DNA of 64,000 nt from Pacificispira sp965223125 (GCA_965223125.1 OZ244984.1:1302001-1366000), one strand, 5' to 3'. Positions 18,173 to 27,828 are shown, counted from the first letter of the stretch. Translations and numbers: made by a program. The notes: generated by a model from the sequence alone, not told the origin.

Positions 18173-19392
18173 CTGCCATACCGCTCCAGCCAGGTGGATT
18201 CGATCCGCACCATCCAGCTTGGATGCGGTTCCGGCAGGGTGGGGCCCAGCGCATCTGGGGTCAGGGTCGCGATTCCCTGGGGCAAGGCATCAAACAAAGC
18301 CTGTCCTTCCGCATCCAGTCGATCCATCGTCAGCACGGTCTGGTCACCCCAGATATCAGGGTGCTGCTTGCGGGCCTGTGCCTCTGGCGACAGCAGGAAA
18401 TTGGCCAGCACCATCGCCGCCTCCTTATGCGCGGCATTGTAGGGGATGGCGACATAATGGGTATTGCCGATCGTTCCACGGTCGAACACGAAGCTGCGGG
18501 CGGTATCGGTCAGCACTCCCTGCGCAATCGCCGCCGAGGCCTTGCCGGGGTGGAAGGACAGGGCGAAATCGACTGCGCCATCATCCAGGAGCCGGATCAG
18601 CGCATCCTCATTCTCCGGATAATCGCGGCCCTCCCGCCACAGATGCGGCTGAATGCGGTCCAGATAATCCCACATCGGCGCGGTGACTTCGGCGAAGTTG
18701 TCCCCGGCCGGTTGCAGCAGGACATCCGGGTCCTCAACCAGTTCGTAGAGCACCTGCTTCAGGAATGTGGTGCCAAGGAATTGCGGCGGGGCCGGATAGG
18801 TGACCCGCCCCGGATTCGCCTCCGCATGGGCCAGCAGGGCCGGAATCGACGGCGGCGGCGCTGTTGTTCGGGCACTGTCATGGATCAGGATCAGCTTTGC
18901 CTGGCCCCAGGGGGATTCCAGTCCATCGGTCGGGATCGTGAAGTCCAGTTCGACCGCCGGATTCGCCGTGACGTCGATCAGTCCGTAATTTGGCAACCGG
19001 TCGATGATCGGACCAAACAGCAAATCCTGATCCTTCATCGCCTGAAAATTCTCACCGTTAATCCAGATCAGATCGACCGAACCACCACTGTCGCGCCCAG
19101 CGGATTTTTCTGCCACAACCCGGCGCACGGCTTCCGCCGTGTCGGCCAGTTTCACATGGATGAGTGTGATGCCGTGATCCGTCATCAGCCGCTCTCCAAC
19201 CCAGGCGATATAGTTGTTGATGCCCTCATCACCGCCCCAGGCGTTCCAGTAGACGGTCTGTCCACGGGCAGCCTGCTCCACCTGTGCCCATTCCGCAGAC
19301 TCGGCGATGGCCTGCGGTGTGGACGAAAGCAGCCCCGCACCCCCCCAGGCGAAAGCCAGTGTCAGAGATGCTAACCATCTGTTCAGTCGCAT
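18169..19392 (-). CDS. ABC transporter substrate-binding protein, YnjB-like
   Basis: 407-residue periplasmic binding protein with an N-terminal signal peptide (hydrophobic core about residues 8-24, likely cleaved after an Ala around 30). The mature start contains GQTVYWNAWGGDEGINNYIAWVG, which I recall as typical of the YnjB/COG4134 group. Later landmarks are DLIWINGENFQAMKD and PWGQAKLILIHD. Upstream GGGAG supports the ATG at 19392. It is the first gene of the operon, with a 4-bp overlap to the permease. The ligand is unknown; the group is often grouped loosely with thiamine- or iron-type importers. Confidence 0.9.
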   Translation of the reverse strand: MRLNRWLASLTLAFAWGGAGLLSSTPQAIAESAEWAQVEQAARGQTVYWNAWGGDEGINNYIAWVGERLMTDHGITLIHVKLADTAEAVRRVVAEKSAGRDSGGSVDLIWINGENFQAMKDQDLLFGPIIDRLPNYGLIDVTANPAVELDFTIPTDGLESPWGQAKLILIHDSARTTAPPPSIPALLAHAEANPGRVTYPAPPQFLGTTFLKQVLYELVEDPDVLLQPAGDNFAEVTAPMWDYLDRIQPHLWREGRDYPENEDALIRLLDDGAVDFALSFHPGKASAAIAQGVLTDTARSFVFDRGTIGNTHYVAIPYNAAHKEAAMVLANFLLSPEAQARKQHPDIWGDQTVLTMDRLDAEGQALFDALPQGIATLTPDALGPTLPEPHPSWMVRIESTWLERYGS

Positions 19393-19788
19393 CGGGTCGT
19401 CTCCCGTTCAGTCAGTTGTTTTGATTTCTGGGTGGAAGCCTAGTGCAGGCAGGAAGCCGATGCCAGACGACAGGCATGTCAAAAAGAGGTGATCACGCAA
19501 TTGTGCCCGGCGAAAGAGCGTGTTAGCGTCCCCTCACTTGAAAAACAGGTCAAGGTTCATTGACGCAGATGGTTCGCCTTTCCACCCTGAGAGATACGCG
19601 ACGAAGCCGCGCCGCACCCGCCCGGATACCGGGCCGGAGCGGCAATGCGCACGCCCGTATCGACGGTGTGCAGAGGGCGAACAGGCTGGACCGGCTCTGC
19701 CGGTGATCCTGGCCGGTGATTCCGGATCGCATCCTCCCGCACCGTCGGTCGAAATTGATCGACAGTTCAGAGAGACGCGAGAGACACC
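19393..19788. promoter_or_regulatory. Long structured leader upstream of the GNAT gene
   Basis: 396 bp separate the divergent ynjB-like and GNAT genes. On the plus strand the part from about 19540 to 19788 is GC-rich and can fold: a perfect GCCCGG/CCGGGC hairpin with a 3-nt loop near 19620-19635, enclosed by GCCGC/GCGGC arms, and further CCGGCTCTGCCGG-type pairings downstream. A 13-nt near-repeat (CCGGTGATCCTGG, then CCGGTGATTCCGG) follows in tandem. An open frame from a GTG at 19520 runs for 90 codons and ends in the TGA that overlaps the GNAT ATG. This could be a regulatory leader, but no known riboswitch class was recognised. Confidence 0.35.
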
Positions 19789-20292
19789 ATGAAATATTCC
19801 CTGATTAAGGAATCCCCCGCCGATGCGCCCGCCATTGAGGCGCTGATGGATCTGGCCTTCGGCCCCGGTCGGCACAGCCGCAATGTCGTGCGGTTTCGCG
19901 ATGGACGTGCGCCGCTGCATGAATTCGGTTTTGTTGGAAAACATGCGAAGGAACTTGTCGCGTCGATCCGGTTCTGGCCGGTGACGCTGCCGAACGGCAC
20001 GGTGGTGCCGCTGCTGGGACCGCTGGCCGTCCGTCCGGAACTGCGCGGCCTTGGGATCGGGCGCGCTCTGGTGCGCAAGGGCATGGATGCGGTGCGCCTG
20101 TCCGGTGCGCCCGCCATCCTGATCATCGGCGATCCCGGCTATTATGCCCCGTTCGGTTTTCGAGTCGATCCGGTGCTGGGACTCGATATGGGAGGGCCGG
20201 TTGCGCCGCTGGCCTTGATGGGCATCGAGTATGTGCCCGGCAGCCTGTCGGACCTGTCCGGTACGGTAACCCCCGTACCGTTACCGAAATAA
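19789..20292 (+). CDS. GNAT family N-acetyltransferase
   Basis: 167-residue acetyltransferase of the YhbS-like (COG3153) type. The acetyl-CoA-binding motif A is visible as LGPLAVRPELRGLGIGRALVRKGMDA, followed by ILIIGDPGYYAPFGFR, a segment typical of this subgroup. The acceptor is unknown. In many Alphaproteobacteria such a gene follows ornithine decarboxylase, but none is present here. It is preceded by a long structured leader and ends 5 bp before the stop of the convergent yejF-like gene. Confidence 0.88.
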   Translation: MKYSLIKESPADAPAIEALMDLAFGPGRHSRNVVRFRDGRAPLHEFGFVGKHAKELVASIRFWPVTLPNGTVVPLLGPLAVRPELRGLGIGRALVRKGMDAVRLSGAPAILIIGDPGYYAPFGFRVDPVLGLDMGGPVAPLALMGIEYVPGSLSDLSGTVTPVPLPK

Positions 20293-20297
20293 GGGGT

Positions 20298-21929
20298 CTA
20301 CATCGCCACGATGCCGGTTTCGTCCGCCCTCATGTCGAAGGCAGCGGCCATCAGAGCCTTGGTGTAGGGATGGGTGGGGGCGTCGAAAATCTGGCTGGCA
20401 GGGCCGGATTCGACGACCTTCCCATCGCGCATGACGATCACCGTATCGGCCATGGCGCGCACGACTTTCAGGTCATGGCTGATGAACAGATAGGCCAGCT
20501 TGTGCCGCGCCTGAAGATCGCGCAGCAGATCGACGATCTGCGCCTGGACGGACATATCCAGGGCCGAGGTCGGCTCGTCCAGCACCATGAAACGGGGATG
20601 CAGGATCAGGGCGCGGGCAATCGCGATGCGCTGGCGCTGGCCGCCGGAGAATTCATGCGGATAACGATGGCGACTGTCGGGGTCCAGACCGACCTCTTTC
20701 AGGGCGGCAACGACCATTCCATCCCGTTCCTCGGCATTCGCGCCGACCTTGTGGACCTCCAGCCCTTCGGCGACAATCTCACCGACTGACATGCGCGGGC
20801 TGAGACTGCCATAGGGGTCCTGAAAGACGACCTGCATCCGCCGCCTCAATGCCCTCAGGTCGCGCCCGTCGATGCCGTTGATCGGCTGTCCCTCGAAGGA
20901 TATTCCGCCCTCGGACCCGATCAGACGCAGCAGCGCCATGGCCAGTGTCGTCTTGCCGGAGCCGCTTTCGCCGACGACACCGACCGTCTGGCCCTCGCGC
21001 ACCGTCACGTCGATGCCGTCCACCGCCTTGATATGGGCGACGGTCCGCCGCATCAGGCCTTTGCGGATCGGGAACCAGACCTTCACCCCGTCACCCTGCA
21101 TGATCAGGGGTGCGCCCTCCGCGACCGGCTGCTTGTGGCCTGTCGGCTGGGCGGCCAGCAGGGTCTGGGTATAGGGATGCTGCGGGTCGGCGAAAAGCGG
21201 GGCAGTATCGCCGGTTTCGACAATCTCGCCATTCTGCATTACACAGACACGATCGGCAAAACGCTGCACGATCCCCAGATCATGGGTGATGAACAGCATC
21301 GCCATGCCGGTTTCCCGCTGCAACTCCTTCAGCAGTTTCAGGATCTGTGCCTGAATCGTCACGTCCAGCGCGGTTGTCGGTTCATCCGCGATCAGCAGAT
21401 CCGGCTCGTTGGCCAGGGCCATGGCGATCATCACCCGCTGACGCTGCCCGCCGGACAGTTCGTGCGGATAGGCGTTCAGACGACTTTCCGCATCCCGTAT
21501 CCCGACCTTGGCCAGCAGTTCCAGCACCCGTGGTCGGGCCTCGGCGCGGCTCATGCCCTTATGGATGATCAGTGCCTCGGAAACCTGCTTTTCAACCGTG
21601 TGCAGGGGATTGAGGCTGGTCATCGGTTCCTGGAAGATCATCGCGATATCGTTGCCGCGCACCTTGCGCAGCACCGGTTCCGCCGCGCCCAGCAGTTCCA
21701 CTCCCTTGAACCGGATGCTGCCATTGGGGTGTTCCGCCGTCGGATAAGGCAGAAGTTGTAGAATCGAGAGCGCGCTGACCGATTTACCCGACCCGCTTTC
21801 CCCCACAAGTGCCAGCGTCTCCCCCCTGGCGATGGAAAAGCCGACATGCCGCACCGCTTCCACCGCGCCGCCCGGTGTATAGAAGGAGACCGACAGATCG
21901 TCGACTTGCAGCAGCGGTGTTTCGGTCAT
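20298..21929 (-). CDS. yejF: Peptide ABC transporter, double ATPase (YejF-like)
   Basis: 543-residue protein with two complete ABC ATPase domains (about 5-270 and 285-535). Each has Walker A (GESGSGKS), signature (LSGGQRQR in the first, FSGGQRQR in the second), Walker B and switch His. Each ends with the oligopeptide-transporter C-terminal extension (HPYTQTLL, HPYTKALM). It energises the YejBE permease. The gene lies 13 bp after the yejE stop in the order A-B-E-F. In E. coli this system imports microcin C and other peptides. Confidence 0.93.
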   Translation of the reverse strand: MTETPLLQVDDLSVSFYTPGGAVEAVRHVGFSIARGETLALVGESGSGKSVSALSILQLLPYPTAEHPNGSIRFKGVELLGAAEPVLRKVRGNDIAMIFQEPMTSLNPLHTVEKQVSEALIIHKGMSRAEARPRVLELLAKVGIRDAESRLNAYPHELSGGQRQRVMIAMALANEPDLLIADEPTTALDVTIQAQILKLLKELQRETGMAMLFITHDLGIVQRFADRVCVMQNGEIVETGDTAPLFADPQHPYTQTLLAAQPTGHKQPVAEGAPLIMQGDGVKVWFPIRKGLMRRTVAHIKAVDGIDVTVREGQTVGVVGESGSGKTTLAMALLRLIGSEGGISFEGQPINGIDGRDLRALRRRMQVVFQDPYGSLSPRMSVGEIVAEGLEVHKVGANAEERDGMVVAALKEVGLDPDSRHRYPHEFSGGQRQRIAIARALILHPRFMVLDEPTSALDMSVQAQIVDLLRDLQARHKLAYLFISHDLKVVRAMADTVIVMRDGKVVESGPASQIFDAPTHPYTKALMAAAFDMRADETGIVAM

Positions 21930-21942
21930 GGCGTCGGGACCC

Positions 21943-23049
21943 TCATGTCACATTCTTGCGCGGATCGAAGGCGTCGCGCACACCCTCGCCGATGAATACC
22001 AGGAGCGTCAGCATGATCCCGATGGTGAAGAAGCCGGTCAAGGCCAGCCAGGGTGCCTGCAGGTTTTCCTTGCCCTGTTTCATCAGTTCCCCCAGCGAGG
22101 CCGATCCCGGCGGCAGGCCGAAGCCCAGGAAATCGAGCGCGGTCAGCGTTGTGACGGACCCGGTGGTAATGAAGGGCAGAAAGGTGATCGTCGCGACCAT
22201 GGCATTGGGCAGGATATGGCGCAGCATGATCTTCCCATCCCCGACGCCCAGCGCCTTGGAGGCCCGGACATAGTCGAAATTCCGCGCCCGCAGCGTCTCC
22301 GCCCGGACCAGACCAACCAGAGCGGGCCAGGAGAACAGCATCATCAGCAACAGCAGCCACCAGAAATTCGGCTCGACAATGGAGGCGAGAATGATCAGCA
22401 GATAGAGCGTCGGCAGACTGCCCCAGATTTCTATCCCGCGCTGGCCAAGCAGATCAACGAGACCGCCGAAATATCCCTGCGCCAGGCCGATCAGGATACC
22501 GATGACGGAACTGACCAGCGTCAGAGCCAGACCGAACAGGACCGATATCCGAAAGCCGTAGATCAGCCGGGCCATTACATCCCGAGCCTCGTCATCGGTA
22601 CCAAGCCAGTGAGTGCCATCCGGGGGCGTCGGGGCGGGACCAGTCAGATCGTAGGAGGGGTTGCTGTTGCCATAGGGAATGAGGGGCATCAGGAACCAGC
22701 CCTTTTCCCGGATCAGGTCGCGGACTTCCGGGTCTGAATAGACCGCCTCGGTCTCGAAGAACCCGCCATAGCGGGTTTCCGGCACCTGCTCCACGATGGG
22801 GAAGAACAGGCTGCCGTCGTAATAGACCAGCACCGGCTTGTCGTTGGCGATGACATCGGCGAACAGAGACACCACAAACAGAACCAGAAAGACGATCAGC
22901 GAATACCATGCTCGCCGGTTCTGACTGAACCGGTCGATGCGCCGGGCGGTGATCGGCGTGATCCGCATGCCGAACAGGCGGTCCTGATGAAACGCGGATC
23001 GTCGGGTGTCGGCAGAAGGGGTGGCAGGGGTGAGGGTGCTGCTGTTCAT
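21943..23049 (-). CDS. yejE: Peptide ABC transporter permease (YejE-like)
   Basis: 368-residue inner-membrane permease of the OppC/YejE class. One N-terminal membrane segment is followed by a periplasmic stretch and about five more segments. The EAA loop is recognisable (VRASKALGVGDGKIMLRHILPNA). The ATG at 23049 has GGGAGGG just upstream inside the yejB end and lies 4 bp after the yejB stop, so translational coupling is likely. A longer frame to 23100 would overlap yejB and is not preferred. Confidence 0.92.
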   Translation of the reverse strand: MNSSTLTPATPSADTRRSAFHQDRLFGMRITPITARRIDRFSQNRRAWYSLIVFLVLFVVSLFADVIANDKPVLVYYDGSLFFPIVEQVPETRYGGFFETEAVYSDPEVRDLIREKGWFLMPLIPYGNSNPSYDLTGPAPTPPDGTHWLGTDDEARDVMARLIYGFRISVLFGLALTLVSSVIGILIGLAQGYFGGLVDLLGQRGIEIWGSLPTLYLLIILASIVEPNFWWLLLLMMLFSWPALVGLVRAETLRARNFDYVRASKALGVGDGKIMLRHILPNAMVATITFLPFITTGSVTTLTALDFLGFGLPPGSASLGELMKQGKENLQAPWLALTGFFTIGIMLTLLVFIGEGVRDAFDPRKNVT

Positions 23050-23053
23050 CGCC

Positions 23054-24151
23054 TCAGCCCTCCCGCGCTTCAAAATCGATGCGGGGATCGACCGCGACAT
23101 ACATCAGGTCGCCAATCAGCCCCATGACCAGGCCAAGCAGGGTGAAGATATAGAGGGTCGCGAACATCACCGGATAATCGCGGTTCAGCGCCGCCTCGAA
23201 GCCCAGCGCGCCCAGCCCGTCGAGGGAGAAGATCACCTCGATCAGCAGGGAGGAAGTGAAGAGGATCGAGATGAAGGCGGCGGGGAAACCCGCAATCACG
23301 ATCAGCATCGCGTTGCGGAAGACATGGCCATAGAGGATCTGACGCTCGTCCAGTCCCTTCTGCCGGGCGGTGATGACATACTGCTTGTTGATCTCGTCCA
23401 GGAAGGAATTCTTGGTCAGCATTGCCAGAGTGGTGAAGGCCCCGACGATCATGGAGATCAGCGGCAGGGCCAGATGCCAGAAATAGTCGACGATTTTCCC
23501 CCACAGGGTCAGTTGGTCGAAATTCTCCGATACCAGACCGCGCAATGGGAACCAGTCAACATACTGCCCGCCCGCAAACAGGATGATCAGCAGCACCGCA
23601 AAGAGGAAGTTCGGAATGGCATAGCCCGCAAACAGGACGGCGGAAGTCCAGACATCGAACGGGCTGCCTTCCCGGATCGCCTTGCGGATACCCAGCGGGA
23701 TCGCCACCAGATAGGTGATGACAGTGGTCCAGAGCCCCAGCGAGATCGATACCGGCAACTTGTCCCCGATCAGGTCAATGACGGTACGGTCGGTGAAATA
23801 GCTGCTGCCGAAATCGAAGGTCAGATAGTTCAGGATCATCTGGTAAAAGCGTTCGTACCAGGGCTTGTCGAAACCGAACTGGCGCTCCAATTCCGCCAGG
23901 AATTCCGGCGGCAGGCCCCGTGCGGCGCGGCTCTGGTTGTCGCCGCTGGAAGCCGCTTGGGAAGGGGCGTCCAAATCCCCCGCCCCACCGGAAACGCGCT
24001 GCAGGGCGCTGGGTGCCTCCCCCTTTATCTGGGCAATGATCTGGTCGATCGGGCCGCCGGGCGCGGCCTGGATCACCGCGAAATTCAGCAGCATGATCAC
24101 GAACAGCGTCGGGATTACCAGCAGCAGGCGACGGAATATGTACGCATACAT
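23054..24151 (-). CDS. yejB: Peptide ABC transporter permease (YejB-like)
   Basis: 365-residue inner-membrane permease of the OppB/YejB class. The family N-terminus MYAYIFRRLLLVIPTLF forms the first membrane segment. A long periplasmic insert carries PPEFLAELERQFGFDKPWYERF, then five more membrane helices and an EAA loop (VITARQKGLDERQILYGHVFRNA). It pairs with YejE to form the pore. Confidence 0.93.
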   Translation of the reverse strand: MYAYIFRRLLLVIPTLFVIMLLNFAVIQAAPGGPIDQIIAQIKGEAPSALQRVSGGAGDLDAPSQAASSGDNQSRAARGLPPEFLAELERQFGFDKPWYERFYQMILNYLTFDFGSSYFTDRTVIDLIGDKLPVSISLGLWTTVITYLVAIPLGIRKAIREGSPFDVWTSAVLFAGYAIPNFLFAVLLIILFAGGQYVDWFPLRGLVSENFDQLTLWGKIVDYFWHLALPLISMIVGAFTTLAMLTKNSFLDEINKQYVITARQKGLDERQILYGHVFRNAMLIVIAGFPAAFISILFTSSLLIEVIFSLDGLGALGFEAALNRDYPVMFATLYIFTLLGLVMGLIGDLMYVAVDPRIDFEAREG

Positions 24152-24173
24152 TCTGTTCCGCCCCTATACGCTG

Positions 24174-26036
24174 TTACTTGCGTCCTGTACGTTTCAGCAC
24201 CTGATCCAGATTGGGATCGATCCACCAGAAGTCGCTGGACGTGCCCATCATCGGGGGCTCTTCCGGATAACCGAAACGGTTCCAGTGGGCAATCCGGTCG
24301 ACCTTGCTGTGATACATCGGAATGACGTGGAAATTCCACAGCAGCGCGCGGTCCAGCGCCTTCGTGCGGGCAACCAGCACCTCGCGGTTCGGCGCGGCGA
24401 TCAGGGATTCGACCAGCGAATCAATGGCCGGGTTTCGGATTCCCGCCGTATTCCGGCTGCCTTCCCGCTCCGCGGCTTCGGAACTCCAGTAATCGCGCTG
24501 TTCGTTTCCGGGTGACATCGACTGTCCCCAGCCGCCAATGATCATATCGTAATCGAAACTCGCCAGACGGGACTGATACTGCGCGGCATCAACGACCCGG
24601 ATATTGACCGTACCACCCAGCCGCTCGACCCCGCGCACCAGGGCCTGGGTATGGGGGGTGAACAGATCCTGGACCAGCAGCACTTCAAAGGCAAAGGGCG
24701 CACCGGTCTCACCATGGACCAGCGCGCCATCCTTCACGACCCATCCCGCCTGTTGCAGCAGTTCAAGTCCCCGGCGCAGTTGGGTGCGGTTGTTGCCTGA
24801 CCCGTCGGTGGCGGGTGGTACATAATCCTCGGTGAAGACCCGTTCAGGCAATTGGTCCCGCAGCGGCTCCAGTACCTCAAGTTCCAGCGCTCCCGGCAGA
24901 CCCATCGCCTCCAGATCGGAATTCTCGAAAAAACTGTCAGTACGGGAATAGGCTTCGTACATGATCGTCTTGTTGACCCATTCGAAATCCCAGAGATAGG
25001 TAAGTGCCTCGCGGGTACGGATATCAGCGAAAATGTCCTTGCGGGCATTCATCACGAAGGCCTGCATCCCGGTGCCGCGCTCATGAGAGAATTCGCGCTT
25101 CACGATACGACCGTCGCGGACGGCAGGCACATCATAGGCCGTAGCCCAGAACTTCGCCGAATTCTCTGACCGTATATCGAGTGTTCCCGCCTTGAAGGCC
25201 TCCAGCAGGACGGTTCGATCCCGGAAATACTCATACCGGATCGTATCGAAATTGTTGTGGCCGACATTGACCGGCAGGTCGCTGCCCCAGTAATCCTCGA
25301 CCCGTTCCAGTGTGACCGACTGACCGGCATTCACTGCAGCGATACGATAGGCACCGGAACCCAGTGGCGGCTCCAACGTCGTCCGGTCGAACTCCCTGTC
25401 CGCCCAATAATGCTTCGGCAGCACCGGCACCTGCCCCAGAATGACCGGCATTTCCTGATTATCCGCCGGGGTTAGCCTGAATTCCACCGTCAGGTCATCC
25501 AGTGCCGCGACCTCGGCGATGTTGCCATAATAGAAACGGTAGAAAGGCGCGCCCTGGTCCCGCAAGGTGTTGAAGGTCCAGACCACATCATCGGCGCGCA
25601 CCGGTTCCCCATCGTGAAACCGTGCCGCCTCACGCAGGCCGAAGCGGATTGCGGTGATAATATCTTCCGCATTAGTCTCCACCTCGATCCATTCGGCCAG
25701 CAATCCGTATTCGCTGTTCGGTTCATCCCGGTTCGACATCATCAGCGTATCATAGATCGCCGAACTGCCTGCGCCCGGACTGCCCTTGGTAATGAAGGGG
25801 TTCAGTGAATCGAATGTGTCTGGAACGCCGAAGACGACATCACCGCCTTTCGGTGCGTCGGGATTCACATAATCGAAATGCGGGAAATCGGCGGGATATT
25901 TGATTTCGCCATGGATTGCCCAGCCGTGGGATCGGATAGTTTGCTGCGCTATCGCCGGACTGGCGGCAAATCCGAAAGCGGCGGCGGCAAGGCCAAGAAC
26001 AAGCCCCTTATACGCATTCCCGAAATATCCCAGCAT
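24174..26036 (-). CDS. yejA: Peptide ABC transporter substrate-binding protein (YejA-like)
   Basis: 620-residue periplasmic SBP_bac_5 protein. The signal peptide ends in SPAIA before QQTIRSHGWAIHG. The YejA landmarks are YVNPDAPKGGDVVFG and FDSLNPFITKG, then domain I-II features typical of oligopeptide binders (YWSSEAAEREGSRNTAGI, near the C-terminus). GGGAG lies directly before the ATG. It is the first gene of yejABEF; 22 bp separate its stop from the yejB start. Ligands are probably peptides. Confidence 0.93.
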   Translation of the reverse strand: MLGYFGNAYKGLVLGLAAAAFGFAASPAIAQQTIRSHGWAIHGEIKYPADFPHFDYVNPDAPKGGDVVFGVPDTFDSLNPFITKGSPGAGSSAIYDTLMMSNRDEPNSEYGLLAEWIEVETNAEDIITAIRFGLREAARFHDGEPVRADDVVWTFNTLRDQGAPFYRFYYGNIAEVAALDDLTVEFRLTPADNQEMPVILGQVPVLPKHYWADREFDRTTLEPPLGSGAYRIAAVNAGQSVTLERVEDYWGSDLPVNVGHNNFDTIRYEYFRDRTVLLEAFKAGTLDIRSENSAKFWATAYDVPAVRDGRIVKREFSHERGTGMQAFVMNARKDIFADIRTREALTYLWDFEWVNKTIMYEAYSRTDSFFENSDLEAMGLPGALELEVLEPLRDQLPERVFTEDYVPPATDGSGNNRTQLRRGLELLQQAGWVVKDGALVHGETGAPFAFEVLLVQDLFTPHTQALVRGVERLGGTVNIRVVDAAQYQSRLASFDYDMIIGGWGQSMSPGNEQRDYWSSEAAEREGSRNTAGIRNPAIDSLVESLIAAPNREVLVARTKALDRALLWNFHVIPMYHSKVDRIAHWNRFGYPEEPPMMGTSSDFWWIDPNLDQVLKRTGRK

Positions 26037-26130
26037 GGTCTCCCGTTACTCCCGTTGGGTCAGGCCCGTTATTTGATCATTGAGATGTAATGTGGTCCAG
26101 TTCACCGGATTCGCAAGCATTGTGCGGAGT

Positions 26131-26169
26131 CAAAATGAAACAGGCGGCGAGATTGCCTCCCACCGCCTG
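26131..26169 (-). terminator. Probable terminator after the cytochrome c gene
   Basis: A 7-bp stem CAGGCGG/CCGCCTG (26141-26147 and 26163-26169) closes a 15-nt loop. Read on the minus strand it is followed by TTTCATTTTG. It lies about 27 bp past the stop of the cytochrome c gene and upstream of yejA, separating the two units. The loop is large, so strength is uncertain. Confidence 0.5.
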
Positions 26170-26195
26170 CCTGAACTCATACCGGTTGCCTGCGC

Positions 26196-26759
26196 CTATT
26201 CGGGCAGCGGTGCGGGATTGCCACTCAGCGAGCGCAGATAGACGATCAGATCCGCGCGTTCCTGATCCCGCCTGATGCCGCGGAAGCTCATCTTCGTACC
26301 CGGTGCATAGCTGGTCGGGCTGTAGAGAAATTCGTTCAGTGCGGCATAGGACCATTCGCCTTCCAGCCCCTGAAGCGCATCGGAATAGGCAAATTCATGA
26401 GTCCCGATTTCCATGTTCACGATATTGTACAGATTCGGACCAACCTTGGTCGGGCCACCCTCTTCGAAACTGTGACACGCACCGCATTTCTTGGCGGCCT
26501 GTTCGCCGGATGCGACATCGGCGGAGGCAAGCAGCGGCAGAATGTCTGCGGGACCGGCGGGCTCTTCCGCAGCGGCATCCGCTGTTGCGGTGCCGTCACC
26601 CGTTTCTGGTGTCGCAATGACGAAGGCCTGGCCTTCTATTGATTCCGGCAGCTTTACCTTGAACAGCATGCCCGCCAGTTCAGCGGAGACCATGGCCAGC
26701 AGACCGGCGACCAGAATGGCGGCGGCCACCTTGTTGATGAAAAGCGCGTCTTGTTTCAT
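26196..26759 (-). CDS. Membrane-anchored c-type cytochrome (CycM-like)
   Basis: 187-residue class I cytochrome c tethered by an uncleaved N-terminal membrane helix (about residues 10-29), followed by an acidic Ala/Glu/Pro linker. The heme motif is CGACH and the axial Met lies in PGTKMSFRG, both intact. The layout matches CycM/cytochrome c552-type electron carriers that link the bc1 complex to terminal oxidases. The ATG at 26759 follows GGGGA; an upstream in-frame extension would add a non-family N-terminus. It is divergent from kdsB, an arrangement I recall as common in Alphaproteobacteria. Confidence 0.92.
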   Translation of the reverse strand: MKQDALFINKVAAAILVAGLLAMVSAELAGMLFKVKLPESIEGQAFVIATPETGDGTATADAAAEEPAGPADILPLLASADVASGEQAAKKCGACHSFEEGGPTKVGPNLYNIVNMEIGTHEFAYSDALQGLEGEWSYAALNEFLYSPTSYAPGTKMSFRGIRRDQERADLIVYLRSLSGNPAPLPE

Positions 26760-26968
26760 TGCCGATCCCCGAAAACTGTCGGCGGGCGCCGACATAGCCC
26801 TGTTCATGAACCCAATCGCCGGTGCGGGAGGTGGTCCCGTAAGACGCTCCACATACGATTGCCAAACCTGCCTTGCGATATATCCTGTCCCGGCGCGATA
26901 ATCAACGCTACCGGTTCGCGGCGGGACGTCGCACCGGGTTTTTTATAGTAAGAACAAGAGATACCTTG

Positions 26969-27724
26969 ATGCCCCGATATCCGATCATCCTGATTCCCGC
27001 CCGTCTCGCCTCCACCCGTCTTCCCGACAAGCCGCTGGCGGATATCGCGGGCAAGCCGATGATCGTACATTGCATCGAGCGCGCATTGGAGGCTGATCTG
27101 GGTCCGGTCGTGGTCGCCGCCGGGGATGCCGCCATCGCTGACGCGGTGCAGGCGGCGGGACATCGCGCGGTGATGACCGATCCCGCCCATCCCTCCGGTT
27201 CCGACCGAATTCACGAAGCGGTAAGCCGTCTTGACCCGGAGGGCCACCATGATGTGATCATCAATGTACAGGGTGATCTGCCGACCCTGGATCCGGTCTC
27301 CATCCGCGCCTCTCTTGCCCCCATTCAACAATCAGTGGAAGTTGATATCGCTACCATCGCGGCTGAAATCAGTCGCGAAGAGGAGCGCGCCAATCCCAAT
27401 GTCGTCAAGGTCGTGGCCGGGTTCCCGGTCGCGAGCGACAGCGATTTCGCGATTGCCCGCGCACTTGCCTTCACCCGTGCCACCGCGCCATGGGGTGAGG
27501 GGCCGCTGTATCATCACATCGGCCTCTATGCCTTCCGTCGCGCGGCCCTGACACGGTTCGTCGGCATGCCACCCGGTATCCTGGAGCGCCGCGAACGGCT
27601 GGAACAGTTGCGCGCATTGGAGGCGGGCATGCGGATCGACGTCGCCCTGGTTGATACAGTCCCGCTGGGCGTCGACACGGCGGAGGATCTGGACCGGGCA
27701 AGGCGGATTCTCGGGAAAAAATAG
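26969..27724 (+). CDS. kdsB: 3-deoxy-manno-octulosonate cytidylyltransferase
   Basis: Activates Kdo with CTP to CMP-Kdo for lipopolysaccharide core synthesis, in the cytosol. It has 251 residues, the normal length. The nucleotidyltransferase motif IPARLASTRLPDKPL is at the N-terminus, followed by MTDPAHPSGSDRIHEAV, INVQGDLPTLDP and HHIGLYAFRR. These show that the organism makes Kdo-containing LPS. The start at 26969 begins exactly at the family consensus. In many related genomes pheA follows; here an unrelated lipoprotein gene follows instead. Confidence 0.96.
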   Translation: MPRYPIILIPARLASTRLPDKPLADIAGKPMIVHCIERALEADLGPVVVAAGDAAIADAVQAAGHRAVMTDPAHPSGSDRIHEAVSRLDPEGHHDVIINVQGDLPTLDPVSIRASLAPIQQSVEVDIATIAAEISREEERANPNVVKVVAGFPVASDSDFAIARALAFTRATAPWGEGPLYHHIGLYAFRRAALTRFVGMPPGILERRERLEQLRALEAGMRIDVALVDTVPLGVDTAEDLDRARRILGKK

Positions 27725-27828
27725 CATTCTTCCGCTGAAACCGATTGCCCTCCAACCACGAATCGGCGCTTGTTCATCGATAACCTGATCGGTCGCATAC
27801 AGAGGATCGGCGCAACGGGCGGAGAGCA

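Noticed and set aside
19520..19792. 90-codon GTG-started frame before the GNAT gene as a real gene
   Set aside because: No domain and an Arg/Pro-rich composition like non-coding GC-rich DNA. Kept only as a possible leader frame in the findings.
20250..20285. GGTACGG...CCGTACC palindrome at the GNAT 3' end as a terminator
   Set aside because: It lies inside the coding end of the GNAT gene and has no T-run.
23006..24325. 439-codon plus-strand frame over yejB
   Set aside because: Shadow of a permease gene; the translation is rich in Gln, Asp, Arg and His without any domain.
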